A stretch of 64,000 bases of DNA from Flavobacterium piscisymbiosum (GCF_020905295.1 NZ_JAJJMM010000001.1:4278001-4342000), one strand, 5' to 3'. Counted from the stretch's first letter, positions 16,411 to 26,342 are shown. The notes: generated by a model from the sequence alone, not told the origin. A program made the numbers and translations.

Positions 16411-19041
16411 CTAAAGCATAAATCGATATGTAATTTTTATCAAAAAAGTATTAGTTGGTTTTCTTTCTAAAATCTGAGAATTCAGTTCTGAAAACAAGTT
16501 TTCATCCGCATTTCCGTCGGATGTTATTCCCTGCGACCAAACCAAAAATAATTCCGAACCAGGAATATATTCCCATCTTGCAACTAAATTGGATCGAAAT
16601 TGCACAAAAGCAAAATCCGGATTTTGAATTTTGTAATCTGTAATCCCATTTTTGTCTTCATCAATCTGGTAATTATTTTCTAATTCATTAAAATAAATCT
16701 GATTTGAATCAAACAAACTTACTCGATCTCCATAAAAAAATGCGGCAGGATTTATTACTTTATTAAAAGCATTGTATCTTCCTCTGGAAATAAAAGGCTG
16801 GCCATAATATTGAATGGTAAAATTTGGATTAATATTATAATCTAATCGTATAGAGGTACTTAAAGTATTTTGACTCAGATTTGCCGTAAGATATCGGGGA
16901 TCAGTATTAAAACTGGTTTGAGTAATATATTGCAGCTTATTTTGCTTTGAAGAAAAACTAGCGCTTAAAGAAAAAGTAAAGGCGTTAATGGGCTGATATA
17001 TAATGCCAGCAGCAAACTCAGTATATGAAAATGAATTGTTTTTGCCCTTTGTATCATAAAGGGCAAAGTTGTATTTAAACTTTTTTCTATTGTCTGAAGT
17101 AATACTGACCGATTTAAAAAACTCTTCAGAATAACGAAAACGTGGGCCTCCCTGCAAAATAGAGTTTGAATAATTTATAGGTTTATAAATCGCTAAAGCA
17201 GTAAAATTCCAATTGTTTTTTAATACAAAATCTGAATTAAAAGAATATTGCATTTTATTGTAATTTCCTTCAAAATCAAAATTTGAAAGCTGTTCCAGGT
17301 GGGTTGTGATTTTTCTAAACTGACTGAAAGGTTTTAAAGTTTCATAAGACACTAATGCATATTGTTTGATTTCGTCTGCCTGCCTTAAAAAACCAATATC
17401 ATTTAGTTCCAATTCTGGAGATCTCCATATTATAGATCCTTTGTAACGCCAGTTTCCAACACTAGCTTTTCCTATTTCAAATTTTCCACCTGTTCCTGTG
17501 AGTGATCTTTTTAAAGGATCAACAGAAAGATGTCCGGCATCTGTTCTCTGGAATAAATGCGTCATATTTCGCTGTGTAGCTGTTATAGCTTCTTCGCTGC
17601 CTTCGACTTTGCTGGCAACAAAATTGCCTTTAAAATAATACTTTCTATTTTTCCAATTATGCATAAAATCCACTCCGGCTGTATAAGCAGATTGATGCAT
17701 AAAGTTTAGAAAATTAGTTTCTAAATTTCGATTTACGGCAGTAAAAACAGCACCAAAATAACTGTTGCGATTATTAAAGTCTTTTTGAACTCTGCCAATA
17801 AAATAATTGGTTAATGGTTCTACCAATACCTTTTCAATTCGGCTATTTTCCTGAATTTTGGCATATTCTTTATTTGTCACACTTTCTAGCATTCCAATTG
17901 ACCAGCCATTTTTAGTTTTTCCGCTAAATTTTGCTGCTCCCAAAATGGCGGTATTATTAGGAATTGACATAAAAGCACCAGATGGAACATTGGGCTGTCC
18001 GTTAGGATTTCGTCCAATTCTGCGGGAATAAAACAAATTATCCTGATCATCAGCAAAAGAATAGTTGAAAATGTTTTTATTTTCTACAAAAAAAGGACGC
18101 CGTTCATCATAAAAAACTTGAAAACCATCTAGTACAATAGTAGATGGATCAGCTTCTACTTGTCCAAAATCGGGATTAATAGTTAAGTTTAATGTTAAAT
18201 CATTAGTGACACCAATTTTGGCATCTAAACCTCCGTTCAATTTAAAATCATTACCGGTTTTAAACGGATTTCCTTCTTGCGCTGGATAAGTTTCCAACTT
18301 AGAAAGTACAAAGGGCTGAATTTCGATCTGCCTTTTAGGAGATAAACCAATTAAACCTCGTAACTCTCCAAATTCACTGACCCAGCCTGGCGCATCGAGT
18401 GGAATTCGCTGCCAGACAGATCGTTCTTCGGTTCTGAAATATCTTCTGGTAGACTGCAATGCCCAAACTTGTTCAGGAAGATCACTAAATTTTAACTGAC
18501 TTAACGGAATTTTGATTTCGGCAGTCCAGCCTTCCTGATCAATATTCGTTTTTAAATACCAGATTGGATTCCAATTTCCATCCCATGTTTTTCCATTATC
18601 CGAAATAAATCCATCGCTTTTTACACCGGCAACAGAAGCTGCAAATGAAAAACTGGTAAGCTGATCGTTATGACTGCTGATATTTATTTCGATCCAATCA
18701 CCTTCAAAACCATCACGTCTCGATAATCTTTCTACAATTCCTTTTGGATCTTTGTCATAACACCTAAAACCAAAATAAATAAAATCTTTATCATATATAA
18801 TCTTGAATTTTGTCTGTTCAGAAGGCTCAGTATTTTCATCCGGCAGATTTTCTATATAATCTCCGGTCCAGTCCACAATATCCCAACTTTCATCGGTTAG
18901 AAATCCATCGATTACGGGTGCAGCCAAAGCACCTAAAGCTTTTGTGGTGTAAACTTTTTTAGCTGTTTTAGGTACTGACTGCCCAAAGCTAAACTGAAAA
19001 AAAAATAACAATACAAACAAAGTCTTTTTATAACAAATCAT
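16411..19041 (-). CDS. DUF5916 outer-membrane-type protein with CBM9-like domain
   Basis: This large protein of about 876 residues has a signal peptide (LFVLLFFFQFSFGQ). A carbohydrate-binding-module-9-like domain follows (PVIDGFLTDESWDIVDW to the EGWTAEIKIPLSQLKFSD stretch), then a long beta-rich DUF5916 region with barrel-like strands ending in ITYRFML. I placed the start at 19041 (MICYKKT), since the frame's earlier Met precedes a poorly charged stretch. It follows the GH13 gene by about 45 bp from this start and is probably co-transcribed, suggesting surface handling of starch-like glycans. The function of DUF5916 is not established. Confidence 0.85.
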   Translation of the reverse strand: MICYKKTLFVLLFFFQFSFGQSVPKTAKKVYTTKALGALAAPVIDGFLTDESWDIVDWTGDYIENLPDENTEPSEQTKFKIIYDKDFIYFGFRCYDKDPKGIVERLSRRDGFEGDWIEINISSHNDQLTSFSFAASVAGVKSDGFISDNGKTWDGNWNPIWYLKTNIDQEGWTAEIKIPLSQLKFSDLPEQVWALQSTRRYFRTEERSVWQRIPLDAPGWVSEFGELRGLIGLSPKRQIEIQPFVLSKLETYPAQEGNPFKTGNDFKLNGGLDAKIGVTNDLTLNLTINPDFGQVEADPSTIVLDGFQVFYDERRPFFVENKNIFNYSFADDQDNLFYSRRIGRNPNGQPNVPSGAFMSIPNNTAILGAAKFSGKTKNGWSIGMLESVTNKEYAKIQENSRIEKVLVEPLTNYFIGRVQKDFNNRNSYFGAVFTAVNRNLETNFLNFMHQSAYTAGVDFMHNWKNRKYYFKGNFVASKVEGSEEAITATQRNMTHLFQRTDAGHLSVDPLKRSLTGTGGKFEIGKASVGNWRYKGSIIWRSPELELNDIGFLRQADEIKQYALVSYETLKPFSQFRKITTHLEQLSNFDFEGNYNKMQYSFNSDFVLKNNWNFTALAIYKPINYSNSILQGGPRFRYSEEFFKSVSITSDNRKKFKYNFALYDTKGKNNSFSYTEFAAGIIYQPINAFTFSLSASFSSKQNKLQYITQTSFNTDPRYLTANLSQNTLSTSIRLDYNINPNFTIQYYGQPFISRGRYNAFNKVINPAAFFYGDRVSLFDSNQIYFNELENNYQIDEDKNGITDYKIQNPDFAFVQFRSNLVARWEYIPGSELFLVWSQGITSDGNADENLFSELNSQILERKPTNTFLIKITYRFML

Positions 19042-19086
19042 ATGCTTGATTTTTATTAAATCGAATTTCATCTCTAAGAACCCTGA

Positions 19087-20940
19087 TTATTTGTTTAGTT
19101 CCAATATCCACATTTTCATAGCCGGAATTGAAGTTTTTTTCGATAATGAAAAGTTTTCATCTGTAATTACATTCTTCCCCGAAGAAAAGCCAGCTGATCT
19201 TTCGTCGTATTTCTGAAAATCAATTTCTTTTTGGGCATTGCTGGTATTCATAATACACATGATTGTTTGCGTTGCATCATATCTAAAATAAACATACAAG
19301 CCATCTACCGGAATATAATGCATCATTTTTCCGGTGGTTAAAGCCGAAGACGTTTTTCTGAAATTGGCTAATTTTCGAACTAAATCCTGAGTTGATTTTT
19401 CATCATCGGTTAATCCTTTTCCTGTAAAGGCATTTTTGGAATCTGTAGCCCATCCACCTGGAAAATCAGCACGAACCAAACCATCAGGAGCTTTGAATCC
19501 TTTAGCCAATACTTCAGAACCATAATATAATTGCGGGATCCCGCGACAAGTAAGCAGCCATTGAAAACCTATTTTTTGTTTCTCTGCATTTTCTCCCACA
19601 ACAGAGAAAAAACGCGGTTCGTCATGATTGTCTAAAAGCAGCACTTTTTGCATCGGATTTTTACTTAAAAAATCACTGCTTAGTGTATAATAAAGTTTAT
19701 TTACACCTTCTGTCCAGCCGAAGGGTTGAGTGAGAGCCGGAATGATTCCGTAGTATAAACTTTGAAAATCAACAACTGATGGTAAATTGCTTTTAAAAGG
19801 AGTATCCATATTATTTTGTTCAAAATAGGCTTGGTTGGCTACTCCGTGAACCATAATCTCTCCAAAAATGGTCATTTTAGGAAATTCATTTAAAATTGCC
19901 TGATTGCAGCGATTTGCAAAGTTTAAATCATTGTAAGTATATGTATCTAAACGAACTCCATCTATGCCAAAAGTTTCAATGTGCCAAATACAATTCTGAA
20001 TTAAAAAGTTGGCCATGTAGGGATTATCCTGATTGATATCGGGCATGATTTTATCAAACCAGCCATCGCTCATTTTCTTCTGATCAGATTTTGTGCCGTA
20101 CGGATCAAATAATGACTGTTCTCTATAATTGGTTTGGGTATATTCTGGCCAACGATGCACCCAGTCATTTTCTGGCTGGTCTTGTTCTAGAAAATGATAC
20201 AATCCAAAATGATTGTAAACAGCATCAAAGATGAGTTTCATACCGCGCTGATGCAATTGATTGCTTAGTTCCTTATACTTTGTGTCTCCACCGTAACGCG
20301 CATCAATTTTATAATGATCTGTAATGGCATAACCATGTTCGGTTCGGTTCATCATATCATTTTCCATTACCGGAGTAAACCATAAAGTGGTAATTCCTAA
20401 TCCCTGCAGATAATCTAAATTATTAATCACGCCCTGCAAATCACCACCATGGCGATCATACATTTGATTTCTGTCCAGCGATTGATCTCTCATTCCTTTA
20501 ACACGATCATTTGTAGGATCTCCATTGCTAAAACGATCCACCATAATCAAGTCGATAAAATCAGCCGAATTTACTCCTTGCCCATACAATGTTCCATTGC
20601 CAGGTCTTCTGGAATTAAGCGACCAATTAATTTTTTGCTTTTTTCCTTTCTGAATTACTTCAATGGAAACATTTCCCGGTAGCGCGTCTGGTGAAATTAA
20701 AATATCTACAGCAAGATATCTTTTATTCGAAAATTGGTGTGTTTTCAAAACCTTTATACCAGAATAATTTATGAGAACATCAGCTGAAGAAAAAGCTTCA
20801 CCTGTACTTCGAATAAGCAATTGAATAGAATTTGTTTTCATCCCGACCCACCAATTGGTTGGATATATGTCAATATTTTTGGCATTAACAATGAATGTGC
20901 AGCACATTAAAACCAAGTAAAAAAAGATTCTTTTTTTCAT
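19087..20940 (-). CDS. GH13 alpha-amylase / neopullulanase-like enzyme (SusA type)
   Basis: This 617-residue enzyme has a signal peptide (FYLVLMCCTFIVNA), an N-terminal cyclomaltodextrinase-type beta domain of about 110 residues, and a TIM barrel with GH13 regions: FDAVYNHFG, DGVRLDTY with nucleophile D332, FGEIM with acid/base E361, and LLDNHDEPRF with D440. A C-terminal beta domain ends MKMWILELNK. It should hydrolyse alpha-1,4 (and perhaps alpha-1,6) glucans in the periplasm. It forms an apparent operon with the DUF5916 gene, and a LytS/LytTR pair is divergent. No SusC/SusD genes are adjacent. Confidence 0.92.
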   Translation of the reverse strand: MKKRIFFYLVLMCCTFIVNAKNIDIYPTNWWVGMKTNSIQLLIRSTGEAFSSADVLINYSGIKVLKTHQFSNKRYLAVDILISPDALPGNVSIEVIQKGKKQKINWSLNSRRPGNGTLYGQGVNSADFIDLIMVDRFSNGDPTNDRVKGMRDQSLDRNQMYDRHGGDLQGVINNLDYLQGLGITTLWFTPVMENDMMNRTEHGYAITDHYKIDARYGGDTKYKELSNQLHQRGMKLIFDAVYNHFGLYHFLEQDQPENDWVHRWPEYTQTNYREQSLFDPYGTKSDQKKMSDGWFDKIMPDINQDNPYMANFLIQNCIWHIETFGIDGVRLDTYTYNDLNFANRCNQAILNEFPKMTIFGEIMVHGVANQAYFEQNNMDTPFKSNLPSVVDFQSLYYGIIPALTQPFGWTEGVNKLYYTLSSDFLSKNPMQKVLLLDNHDEPRFFSVVGENAEKQKIGFQWLLTCRGIPQLYYGSEVLAKGFKAPDGLVRADFPGGWATDSKNAFTGKGLTDDEKSTQDLVRKLANFRKTSSALTTGKMMHYIPVDGLYVYFRYDATQTIMCIMNTSNAQKEIDFQKYDERSAGFSSGKNVITDENFSLSKKTSIPAMKMWILELNK

Positions 20941-20970
20941 CTCTAACTATTTTTAGATTAATATTACCAG

Positions 20971-20990
20971 CGAAAGATATTTTTCTTTCG
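20971..20990. promoter_or_regulatory. Inverted repeat between divergent amylase and LytS genes
   Basis: CGAAAG-N8-CTTTCG forms a perfect 6-bp inverted repeat in the 146-bp divergent spacer, about 30 bp upstream of the amylase start. It could be a LytTR operator or part of the 5' leader hairpin. Confidence 0.35.
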
Positions 20991-21086
20991 TATTCTAAAA
21001 AAGCAGTTTATTTAAACAGCATTATTTGCATTGCAAACAGCAATTTTGATTTGATAGAAAAGCATTATTTTTACATTTATAAGAAA

Positions 21087-22163
21087 ATGACAATCCAAAT
21101 GAAGGCACTTACATACGATCCTGAAAATAGATTTATGAAAATTAAATTGTATACTTTATACTGGCTGGGATATATTTTGCTTTTTAGTTTGATTCAAGGT
21201 TTACCGGCCGGAGATTTTTTAACCGCATTTTATAATGAATGGTATAGCATTTTGCCTAAAATTCTTTTTGTGACCATCGTTGTCGAATTTTTAATGCCTC
21301 GCTTTTTGTTCAGGAAAAAAACAATTGCTTTTATCACTGTATATATTCTTCTAATTTTAGTTTTTGCTTTTTTGCAGCGCTTGATCGACAATTACATTAT
21401 AATTCGTTATTATCTGACTTTCTGGAAAATTGAACCAATTTTATCGGCTCCGGTTTTTTTATATAATATTAGTAAACTCCAATTTGTGGTAACTATTCCG
21501 CTGGCTTTTAAGCTGTTTTATTATTTAGCAGAAGAAAAAAATAAAGTTCAAATCATATCATCCCAAAAATTACAGGCTGAATTATCTTCTCTTCGAAATC
21601 AATTTCATCCACATTTTTTGTTCAATGTCCTCAATAGCTTGTACTCTAAAATTTTAACCAAATCAGATGATTCTGCTGAAATTGTGCTGAGAATATCCGA
21701 TTTGCTTCGGTTTTCTATCTATGATGTAAATAATAGAAATATCTCCTTGCAAAATGAAGTAGATTATCTTAAAAATTATATTTCGTTGCAGCAACTGCGT
21801 TTTGAGAATCAGCTTCAATTGAGTTTTAGTGTTCACGGTACTATCGAAAATCATTCTATTGAGCCTTTTTTGATACTTCCGTTTATAGAAAACAGCTTCA
21901 AATATAGTTTAGATGAAGTAGGTCCGGCTTGGATTACCATTTCTATTGCGGTGACTAATGGATGGCTTTCTGTTAAAATTGAAAATAGTCTTCCTAAAAA
22001 AATTAGCAAGACAACAGAAAATTTGAATAGTGGAATTGGAATTGCAAATGTTAAAAGAAGATTAGAACTACTTTATCCAGAAAAGCATATTTTGACTGTG
22101 AAAAATGAAATTACGAGTTTTTTCGTTTCCTTAAAAATAAAAATAGAAGATGGCTGTAATTAA
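21087..22163 (+). CDS. LytS-type sensor histidine kinase
   Basis: The product has 358 residues from ATG 21087. The frame is open to 20895, but that part lies inside the amylase gene region and encodes no family sequence. Four hydrophobic helices (LYTLYWLGYILLFSLI, ILFVTIVVEFLM, TVYILLILVFAFLQ, LQFVVTIPLAFKLFYYL) anchor it. The His_kinase domain has phospho-acceptor H176 in FHPHFLFNVLNSL, N-box FIENSFKYSL and G-box SGIGIANVKRRL. It has no extracellular sensor domain. The stop overlaps the LytTR gene by 14 bp, so the pair is translationally coupled. Confidence 0.92.
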   Translation: MTIQMKALTYDPENRFMKIKLYTLYWLGYILLFSLIQGLPAGDFLTAFYNEWYSILPKILFVTIVVEFLMPRFLFRKKTIAFITVYILLILVFAFLQRLIDNYIIIRYYLTFWKIEPILSAPVFLYNISKLQFVVTIPLAFKLFYYLAEEKNKVQIISSQKLQAELSSLRNQFHPHFLFNVLNSLYSKILTKSDDSAEIVLRISDLLRFSIYDVNNRNISLQNEVDYLKNYISLQQLRFENQLQLSFSVHGTIENHSIEPFLILPFIENSFKYSLDEVGPAWITISIAVTNGWLSVKIENSLPKKISKTTENLNSGIGIANVKRRLELLYPEKHILTVKNEITSFFVSLKIKIEDGCN

Positions 22164-22884
22164 CTGTATCATAATTGAAGATGAATTACCAGCCTCTATT
22201 TTGCTGGAACTTCATATTGCCCGGTTTGATTTTTTAGATTTAAAAGGCAGATTTACCAGCGTTGCAAATGCACAGAACATTTTGAAATCGCATAAAATTG
22301 ACCTTATTTTTCTAGATATCAATTTACCGGGAAAATCCGGAATCGAATTTGCGAGAAGTTTATCTTCAGAAACCGCAGTAATTTTTACAACTGCTTACAC
22401 AGAATATGCGGTCGAAGGATTTGAAATTGAAGCCATCGATTATATTTTAAAACCAATTGCCTTTGGACGTTTTACAAAAGCGATAAGCAAATACACAAAA
22501 ATTAGGGAATCAAATCAAATCGTTTTGCATTCTAAAATTCAGGAAACTGATCGCGCGTTTATTTTTGTGAAATGCGAAAGAAAAATGGTCAAACTTTTTT
22601 TAGACGAAATTGACTATTTTGAATCTCAAGGAAACTATTTACTGATTTATACAGCAACAGAATGTTATAAAACGTATCAGTCGATTACAGAAATGGAAGA
22701 AAAATTACCTGAGGGCCTGTTTTTCAGAATTCATCGCTCATTTCTTGTTGCCATAAAAAAAATAACAAGTTATAATACAAACCATATCAATATTCAAAAT
22801 AAGCAATTGCCTATTGGAAGGTTTTATCAGTCCTCTGTATCTTATTTACTGAATTCATTAACAAATAACGCTTTGAATTTATAA
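22150..22884 (+). CDS. LytTR-family response regulator
   Basis: This 244-residue protein has a receiver domain (acceptor D56 in LIFLDINLPG, Lys in YILKPI) and a C-terminal LytTR DNA-binding domain (FVKCERKMVKLFLDEIDYFE, YQSITEMEEKLP, FFRIHRSFLVAIKKI). It works with the coupled LytS kinase. The amylase/DUF5916 operon facing it is the nearest candidate target. There is no terminator of note after the stop; repeat copy D begins 80 bp downstream. Confidence 0.92.
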   Translation: MAVINCIIIEDELPASILLELHIARFDFLDLKGRFTSVANAQNILKSHKIDLIFLDINLPGKSGIEFARSLSSETAVIFTTAYTEYAVEGFEIEAIDYILKPIAFGRFTKAISKYTKIRESNQIVLHSKIQETDRAFIFVKCERKMVKLFLDEIDYFESQGNYLLIYTATECYKTYQSITEMEEKLPEGLFFRIHRSFLVAIKKITSYNTNHINIQNKQLPIGRFYQSSVSYLLNSLTNNALNL

Positions 22885-22965
22885 AATAGCGATCAGGTAA
22901 ACAGGCGGGTAGGTGCGATATTGGATACAATAGACATTCTGCTCACTGAGTTTTTAGGTTTAATG

Positions 22966-23078
22966 TTTTTTGGGAGCTTTTTGCCGCTATTCGTTGCAAT
23001 CTTTTGTGCCGAACCCCGGCACAAAAGGATTTCCACTGCACACGAGCGAAGCGAACTGGCGAAGCAATCGGGGCTAGG
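22966..23078 (+). repeat. Dispersed palindromic repeat, copy D (long form)
   Basis: Same modules and order as copy C, including CACGAGCGAAGCGAACTGG. It lies between a response-regulator gene and an AraC gene on the same strand, so it could affect read-through or transcript ends. Confidence 0.9.
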
Positions 23079-23221
23079 GCCGCGGGGATATTGGTTTGTC
23101 AAGCTCCACATTGAAACCCAATTGTGGTATCTCTATTTAATTCTCAATTATTATTTTAAACACCATACGCCACAATTCTGTTCACAGAGGATGAAGTAAA
23201 TTATAATTTTCATAAACTTAC

Positions 23222-23229
23222 TATCTTTG
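23222..23229 (+). promoter_or_regulatory. -7 promoter element before the AraC gene
   Basis: TATCTTTG matches TAnnTTTG, 33 bp upstream of the GTG start. No convincing -33 TTG at the usual distance. Confidence 0.4.
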
Positions 23230-23262
23230 ATTAAAATTTAGCCATTAAAGAATATTGAAATT

Positions 23263-24123
23263 GTGGAAAACATTCCAATCCGCCATATTAGCCAGCAAAG
23301 TGAACCTGAATTGACAGGGAGTTTTACTATACGGGAAATAACATCCTTATTGTCCGGCAGGGATATGGTTCAGGAGCTGCACAGGCATGATTTCTATTAT
23401 ATTTTAATTGTTAAGAATGGAGAAGGCCTTCACGATATTGACTTTACAGGCTATGAAATAAAAGATCATACTGTTTTTATGATGCGTCCCGGCCAGGTGC
23501 ATAACCTTTTTCTAAAAGCAGGCTGCACGGGCTATTTAATACAATTTAAAACAGATTTTCTTTATTCTCATAACAGTGCCTCCCAAAAGCATCTGACCAG
23601 GCTAATTCAATACAGTGCTTACAACCTCGAGCAGGAAGGATTTTGCAGAATCGAGGCTGTCGTATCAGAGGCATTAAAAGAATATTCAAACAAACTCAAA
23701 GGCTATCACGAAGTTTTGAAAGCAAGCCTGAGCATTTTTCTTATTGAACTGCTTCGCCAGCGGACCGATAACGCTATTGCGGCTATGGGGGATAACACCT
23801 ATGGACAGGAAAAATTGGAGCAATTTCTGGAACTTGTGGAAAAAAACAGTAGTACCCACAAACAGGTTTCACAATATACCGGTTTATTAAATTTATCGTC
23901 TTACCAGCTAAGTTCTATTACAAAAACTTTACTTGCTAAAACCCCTTCTGAGATTATAAACCAGCATATTATCCTGGAAGCCAAACGCCAGCTTTTGGCG
24001 ACCTCAAAGCAAGTGGGCCAGATTGCCTGCGACTTAGGATATAATGACCCTTCTTATTTTACCCGGTTTTTTAAAAGGCATACCGGTCTCTCTCCCGAGT
24101 CCTTTAGGCAAAACTCTAAATAA
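23263..24123 (+). CDS. AraC-family regulator with cupin domain
   Basis: This 286-residue protein probably starts at GTG 23263. The N-terminal cupin has LHRHDFYYILIVKNGEG and VFMMRPGQVHNLFLKAGC (metal/ligand-binding His pattern). The C-terminal HTH pair is YTGLLNLSSYQLSSITKTL and VGQIACDLGYNDPSYFTRFFK, ending RHTGLSPESFRQNSK. It heads a same-strand group (membrane protein, flavoprotein, SDR) and may regulate it. Confidence 0.9.
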   Translation: MENIPIRHISQQSEPELTGSFTIREITSLLSGRDMVQELHRHDFYYILIVKNGEGLHDIDFTGYEIKDHTVFMMRPGQVHNLFLKAGCTGYLIQFKTDFLYSHNSASQKHLTRLIQYSAYNLEQEGFCRIEAVVSEALKEYSNKLKGYHEVLKASLSIFLIELLRQRTDNAIAAMGDNTYGQEKLEQFLELVEKNSSTHKQVSQYTGLLNLSSYQLSSITKTLLAKTPSEIINQHIILEAKRQLLATSKQVGQIACDLGYNDPSYFTRFFKRHTGLSPESFRQNSK

Positions 24124-24210
24124 GTCCTAAGGATCTTCATTTCTGTCCTATCATACAGGTTTCCACTGAAGTAATTTTGTCCAATAAAATTAATTCAAAC
24201 CCAGATCAGT

Positions 24211-24432
24211 ATGAAAACAAAAATGAAACTGATGGCATCCTTAAAGATATGGCTGGCCATTTATCCCTCCATTACACTTTTTTTATTCCTCTTTGGCAAT
24301 GCATTGTCCGTATTGCCTTTATACCAGCGGACTTTTATACTCACCATAGCGCTGGTTCCCTGGATCGTATTTGCCGGGATTCCGTTTTTAGATTTTATCC
24401 AGCGACAGTTTACCTATAAACCCAAAAAATAA
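24211..24432 (+). CDS. Small two-helix membrane protein
   Basis: This 73-residue protein has two hydrophobic helices, IWLAIYPSITLFLFLFGNAL and TFILTIALVPWIVFAGIPF, ending in the basic tail QRQFTYKPKK. The pattern resembles small integral proteins found beside AraC regulators and oxidoreductases in Bacteroidota. Function unknown. It lies 87 bp after the AraC gene and 9 bp before the next ORF, so it is likely in the operon. Confidence 0.65.
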   Translation: MKTKMKLMASLKIWLAIYPSITLFLFLFGNALSVLPLYQRTFILTIALVPWIVFAGIPFLDFIQRQFTYKPKK

Positions 24433-24585
24433 AAGTAAAAAATGGATCGTCCAACAACAACGGAATCTCTCAGTTCCGGCGCCACTGCCGGTACAGATTT
24501 AACAGGACCAAGGTGTAAGTTCATTAAACAAACCGGATTGGCAATAGCAGCTTTAACTTTTCCATTTCCACTTAGAGCATTTTAT

Positions 24586-25496
24586 ATGAGTACAGTTAGT
24601 AAAAAATTTGATGTCATTATTATCGGGGGAAGCTACTCCGGCCTGGCCGCAGCAATGGCACTGGGAAGGGCATTAAAACAAGTTTTGATTATCAATAGCG
24701 GTGAGCCCTGCAATGCACAAACGCCATATTCCCATAATTTCCTCACCCGGGACGGCAGCACACCTGCAGGAATCGCCGTAGTGGGAAAACAGCAGGTAGA
24801 AAAGTATCAAACTGTAAAATTCCTTAATGGCTTTGCTTCCAGTGGAAAGAAAACGGACAAAGGTTTTGAAATAATGATGGAAACCGGTGAAACTTTCCAG
24901 GCCTTAAAATTAATTTTTGCTACGGGCATAAAAGATATAATGCCGCCCATTGAGGGGTTTTCAGAGTGCTGGGGGATTTCAGCCATACATTGCCCGTATT
25001 GTCATGGCTATGAAGTTCGAGGTAGCCGGACAGGGATTCTGGGCAATGGTGATCCTGCATTTGAACTGGCTAAGATGATTTCAAACTGGACCCCGGATCT
25101 GACCCTCTATACCAATGGGGTATATGCGATAAACGCCGGGCAGAATGCCAGTCTGAAACGCCGTAATATTAGTGTTGTTGAAAAGCAGATCAGTAAGCTG
25201 GAACATCTTGGGGGCATATCCGGCATATTGTGTTTACAGACGGCACAAGATCTTCACTGAGTACTCTGTATGCCCCCAGGCCTTTTATACAGCACTGCAC
25301 AATACCTGAATCTCTGGGATGTCTAATGACCCAGGACGGCTATATTAAGACCGATCCTTTTCAGCAGACCTCCATTGAAGGCATTTATGCTTCGGGGGAC
25401 AATGCCTCTCGGGCCAGGACTCTTGCCAATGCAGTTGCAATGGGAACGGCAGCGGGTATGGCAGCCAGTAAAAAGCTGATACTGGAACAATTTTGA
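24586..25496 (+). pseudogene. Thioredoxin-reductase-like FAD/NAD(P) oxidoreductase, frameshifted
   Basis: The first frame has the FAD-binding FDVIIIGGSYSGLAAAMALG, an IINSGEPCNAQTPYSHNFL segment, the redox-motif-like HCPYCHGYE and the NAD-site GILGNGDPAFELA. At about 25,222-25,227 the frame shifts. The remainder, IVFTDGTRSSLSTLYAPRPF to SIEGIYASGDNASRARTLANAVAMGTAAG (the second FAD motif), reads in another frame to 25,496. One base seems missing. The same first frame also opens further upstream at 24442 with a Tat-like stretch (RCKFIKQTGLAIAALTF) that does not belong to this family. It lies between the small membrane protein and the SDR. Confidence 0.82.
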
Positions 25497-25634
25497 TGTT
25501 GATGCCCATAAGGGCTCACAAGGAGGCATTATCTGAGTTCTGTCCTGTCCAGCTTCATTTCGGTCCTAACAAATTGAAAACACCTGAGATATCTTTCAAA
25601 GAAAATAAACCAAAAAAAATTAAAATTCACAATT

Positions 25635-26228
25635 ATGAAAATTATTATAGTAGGTGCAAGCGGCACTATGGGAAAACATTTAGTCAAAGCACTGGAAAAG
25701 GAGCATGAAGTTATCACAGTGGCATCCAAAGGATGTGACATCGATGCTGATATTACATCACCGGAATCCATTGAAAACCTATTTAGGAAGGCCGGCTCAT
25801 TTGATGCCTTGATTTCAACGGCAGGCCCGACATTTGTAGGTCCATGGGGCAAATTAAATGATGCAGCATTCAGAAAGGGAGTGGAAGGAAAAATGATGGG
25901 GCAGATCAACCTGGTGCTGATAGGTCAGCATTATATCAACCCGAAAGGTTCCTTTACCCTAATTACCGGAGCCTTGACCCATGAGCCTCAGGTAAACTTT
26001 GCCAATGCATCAGCTGTTAACGGTGCTGTGGAAGGATTTGTCCGTGCAGCGGCCATTGAGCTGGATAACGGGATTCGTATCAATGCAGTAAGCCCCACAG
26101 TCATCGAAGATTCCCCGCAGTATTTCCCATACTTCCCCGGAGAGATGCCAACCACCATGAGACAGTTGGAATTTATGTTTCGTAAAAGCGTATTTGGCAA
26201 GGGAACCGGTCATATTATTAGGGCTTAA
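25635..26228 (+). CDS. Short-chain dehydrogenase/reductase with altered active site
   Basis: This 197-residue Rossmann protein has the nucleotide-binding motif VGASGTMGKHL, then DIDADITSPESIENLF and an ISTAG motif. The usual Tyr-x-x-x-Lys is not present: the aligned segment reads ASAVNGAVEGFVRAAAIEL, placing Ala and Asn at the catalytic Tyr and Lys. The following INAVSPTVIEDSP is normal. Such atypical SDRs may bind NAD(P) without classical catalysis or use another mechanism. It is the last gene of the AraC-led group, followed by a terminator-like hairpin. Confidence 0.82.
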   Translation: MKIIIVGASGTMGKHLVKALEKEHEVITVASKGCDIDADITSPESIENLFRKAGSFDALISTAGPTFVGPWGKLNDAAFRKGVEGKMMGQINLVLIGQHYINPKGSFTLITGALTHEPQVNFANASAVNGAVEGFVRAAAIELDNGIRINAVSPTVIEDSPQYFPYFPGEMPTTMRQLEFMFRKSVFGKGTGHIIRA

Positions 26229-26311
26229 TTTTTGAGCAACTGCACTTCAAAGCGGTCAGCTTTGGAATTGATTGGGCTGCTTATTGCCCGGCAGAGCTCA
26301 TACAAATTTTC

Positions 26312-26342
26312 AGCCGGGGCCCGCAAGCCCTGGCTTATTTGT
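26312..26342 (+). terminator. Hairpin terminator candidate behind the SDR gene
   Basis: AGCCGGGG (26312-26319) pairs with CCCTGGCT (26328-26335), with one mismatch, followed by TATTTGTTTTG. It lies about 85 bp past the stop. Confidence 0.5.

Noticed and set aside
16455..16643. Short plus-strand ORF inside the DUF5916 gene
   Set aside because: It is a shadow of the real minus-strand gene with no start signal or protein-like pattern.
25222..25260. Programmed frameshift in the flavoprotein gene
   Set aside because: No slippery heptamer or following pseudoknot was seen; a simple indel or sequence error explains it.
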